Assembly (NCBI GenBank): GCA_003523545.1
Contig: DQAM01000203.1
Coordinates: forward strand, 1 to 5,436
Origin: Dysgonomonas sp.
Lineage (GTDB): Bacteria > Bacteroidota > Bacteroidia > Bacteroidales > Dysgonomonadaceae
DNA length: 5,436 nt
Direction of reading: 5' to 3'
A model generated the notes under the pieces. It did not search any database. It was not told the origin of the DNA and was given only the letters and a program-made list of their open reading frames with translations. Each line of letters begins with the position of its first letter. The first letter of the stretch is position 1. Shown piece after piece: positions 5,362-5,436 of the stretch. Position numbers and translations under genes: made by a program.

Positions 5362-5436
5362 ATGGACATATTTATTGTATATGCACATCCAAGCTCAAAA
5401 TCTTTTACCTATCAGATTCGGGAGGCATTGTTAACC
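5362..5436 (+). CDS. flavodoxin-fold NAD(P)H-dependent oxidoreductase, N-terminal fragment cut by window edge
   Basis: An ATG at 5362 opens a frame of 25 codons that is still open at the edge. The peptide MDIFIVYAHPSSKSFTYQI... shows the first beta-strand and the AHP.S.SF phosphate loop typical of the NAD(P)H dehydrogenase (quinone)/KefF/MdaB-like family. These bind FMN or FAD and reduce quinones or other electrophiles with NAD(P)H. No signal peptide is present, so it is cytoplasmic. It begins 21 bases after the esterase stop on the same strand and is probably the fifth gene of the operon. Only the opening motif supports the call, but that motif is characteristic. Confidence 0.75.
   Translation, partial: MDIFIVYAHPSSKSFTYQIREALLT

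Overview
The window looks like AT-rich chromosomal or integrated accessory DNA from a member of the Bacteroidales (Bacteroides, Parabacteroides, Dysgonomonas or a relative). The reasons are the protein families present, the weak Shine-Dalgarno signals, and an exact Bacteroides-type promoter (-33 TTTG, 19 bases, -7 TAnnTTTG) in front of the toxin-antitoxin operon. The genus is an inference; no rRNA or housekeeping marker is present.

Layout. (1) Positions 1-804, minus strand: a hipBA-type toxin-antitoxin operon. The HipB-like XRE antitoxin is complete. The HipA-like kinase toxin starts 3 bases after it and runs off the left edge, so only its first 163 residues are visible. (2) Positions 805-1013: an intergenic stretch with the hipB promoter, a possible autoregulatory operator, and a 22-base tandem repeat that may be the worn end of an insertion sequence. 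(3) Positions 1014-1870, minus strand: three tightly packed paralogous genes for small (92-98 aa) excisionase/MerR-like winged helix-turn-helix proteins, of the kind common in Bacteroidales integrative elements. (4) Positions 1871-2226: a 356-base divergent intergenic region rich in palindromes. Two matching 17-base sites (ATACCTAA...AGGTA) sit one on each side, one near the HTH genes and one before the plus-strand operon. There is also a half-site one helical turn away, a further 6-5-6 palindrome and a 21-base hairpin. (5) Positions 2227-5436, plus strand: a probable five-gene operon. It encodes a cupin, a secreted alpha/beta hydrolase, a two-domain GNAT acetyltransferase of the YitH type, a secreted HSL-type esterase with HGGG and GGSAG motifs, and the start of a flavodoxin-fold NAD(P)H-dependent oxidoreductase that runs off the right edge.

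How it may work together. The plus-strand genes have the makeup of a small-molecule modification or detoxification cassette (hydrolysis outside the cytoplasm; acetylation and quinone/nitro-type reduction inside; a cupin as binding or isomerase protein). No substrate can be named. The most interesting signal is the repeated palindrome on both sides of the divergent region. It suggests that one DNA-binding protein, perhaps one of the three adjacent HTH proteins, controls both transcription units. This is inferred from sequence layout only.
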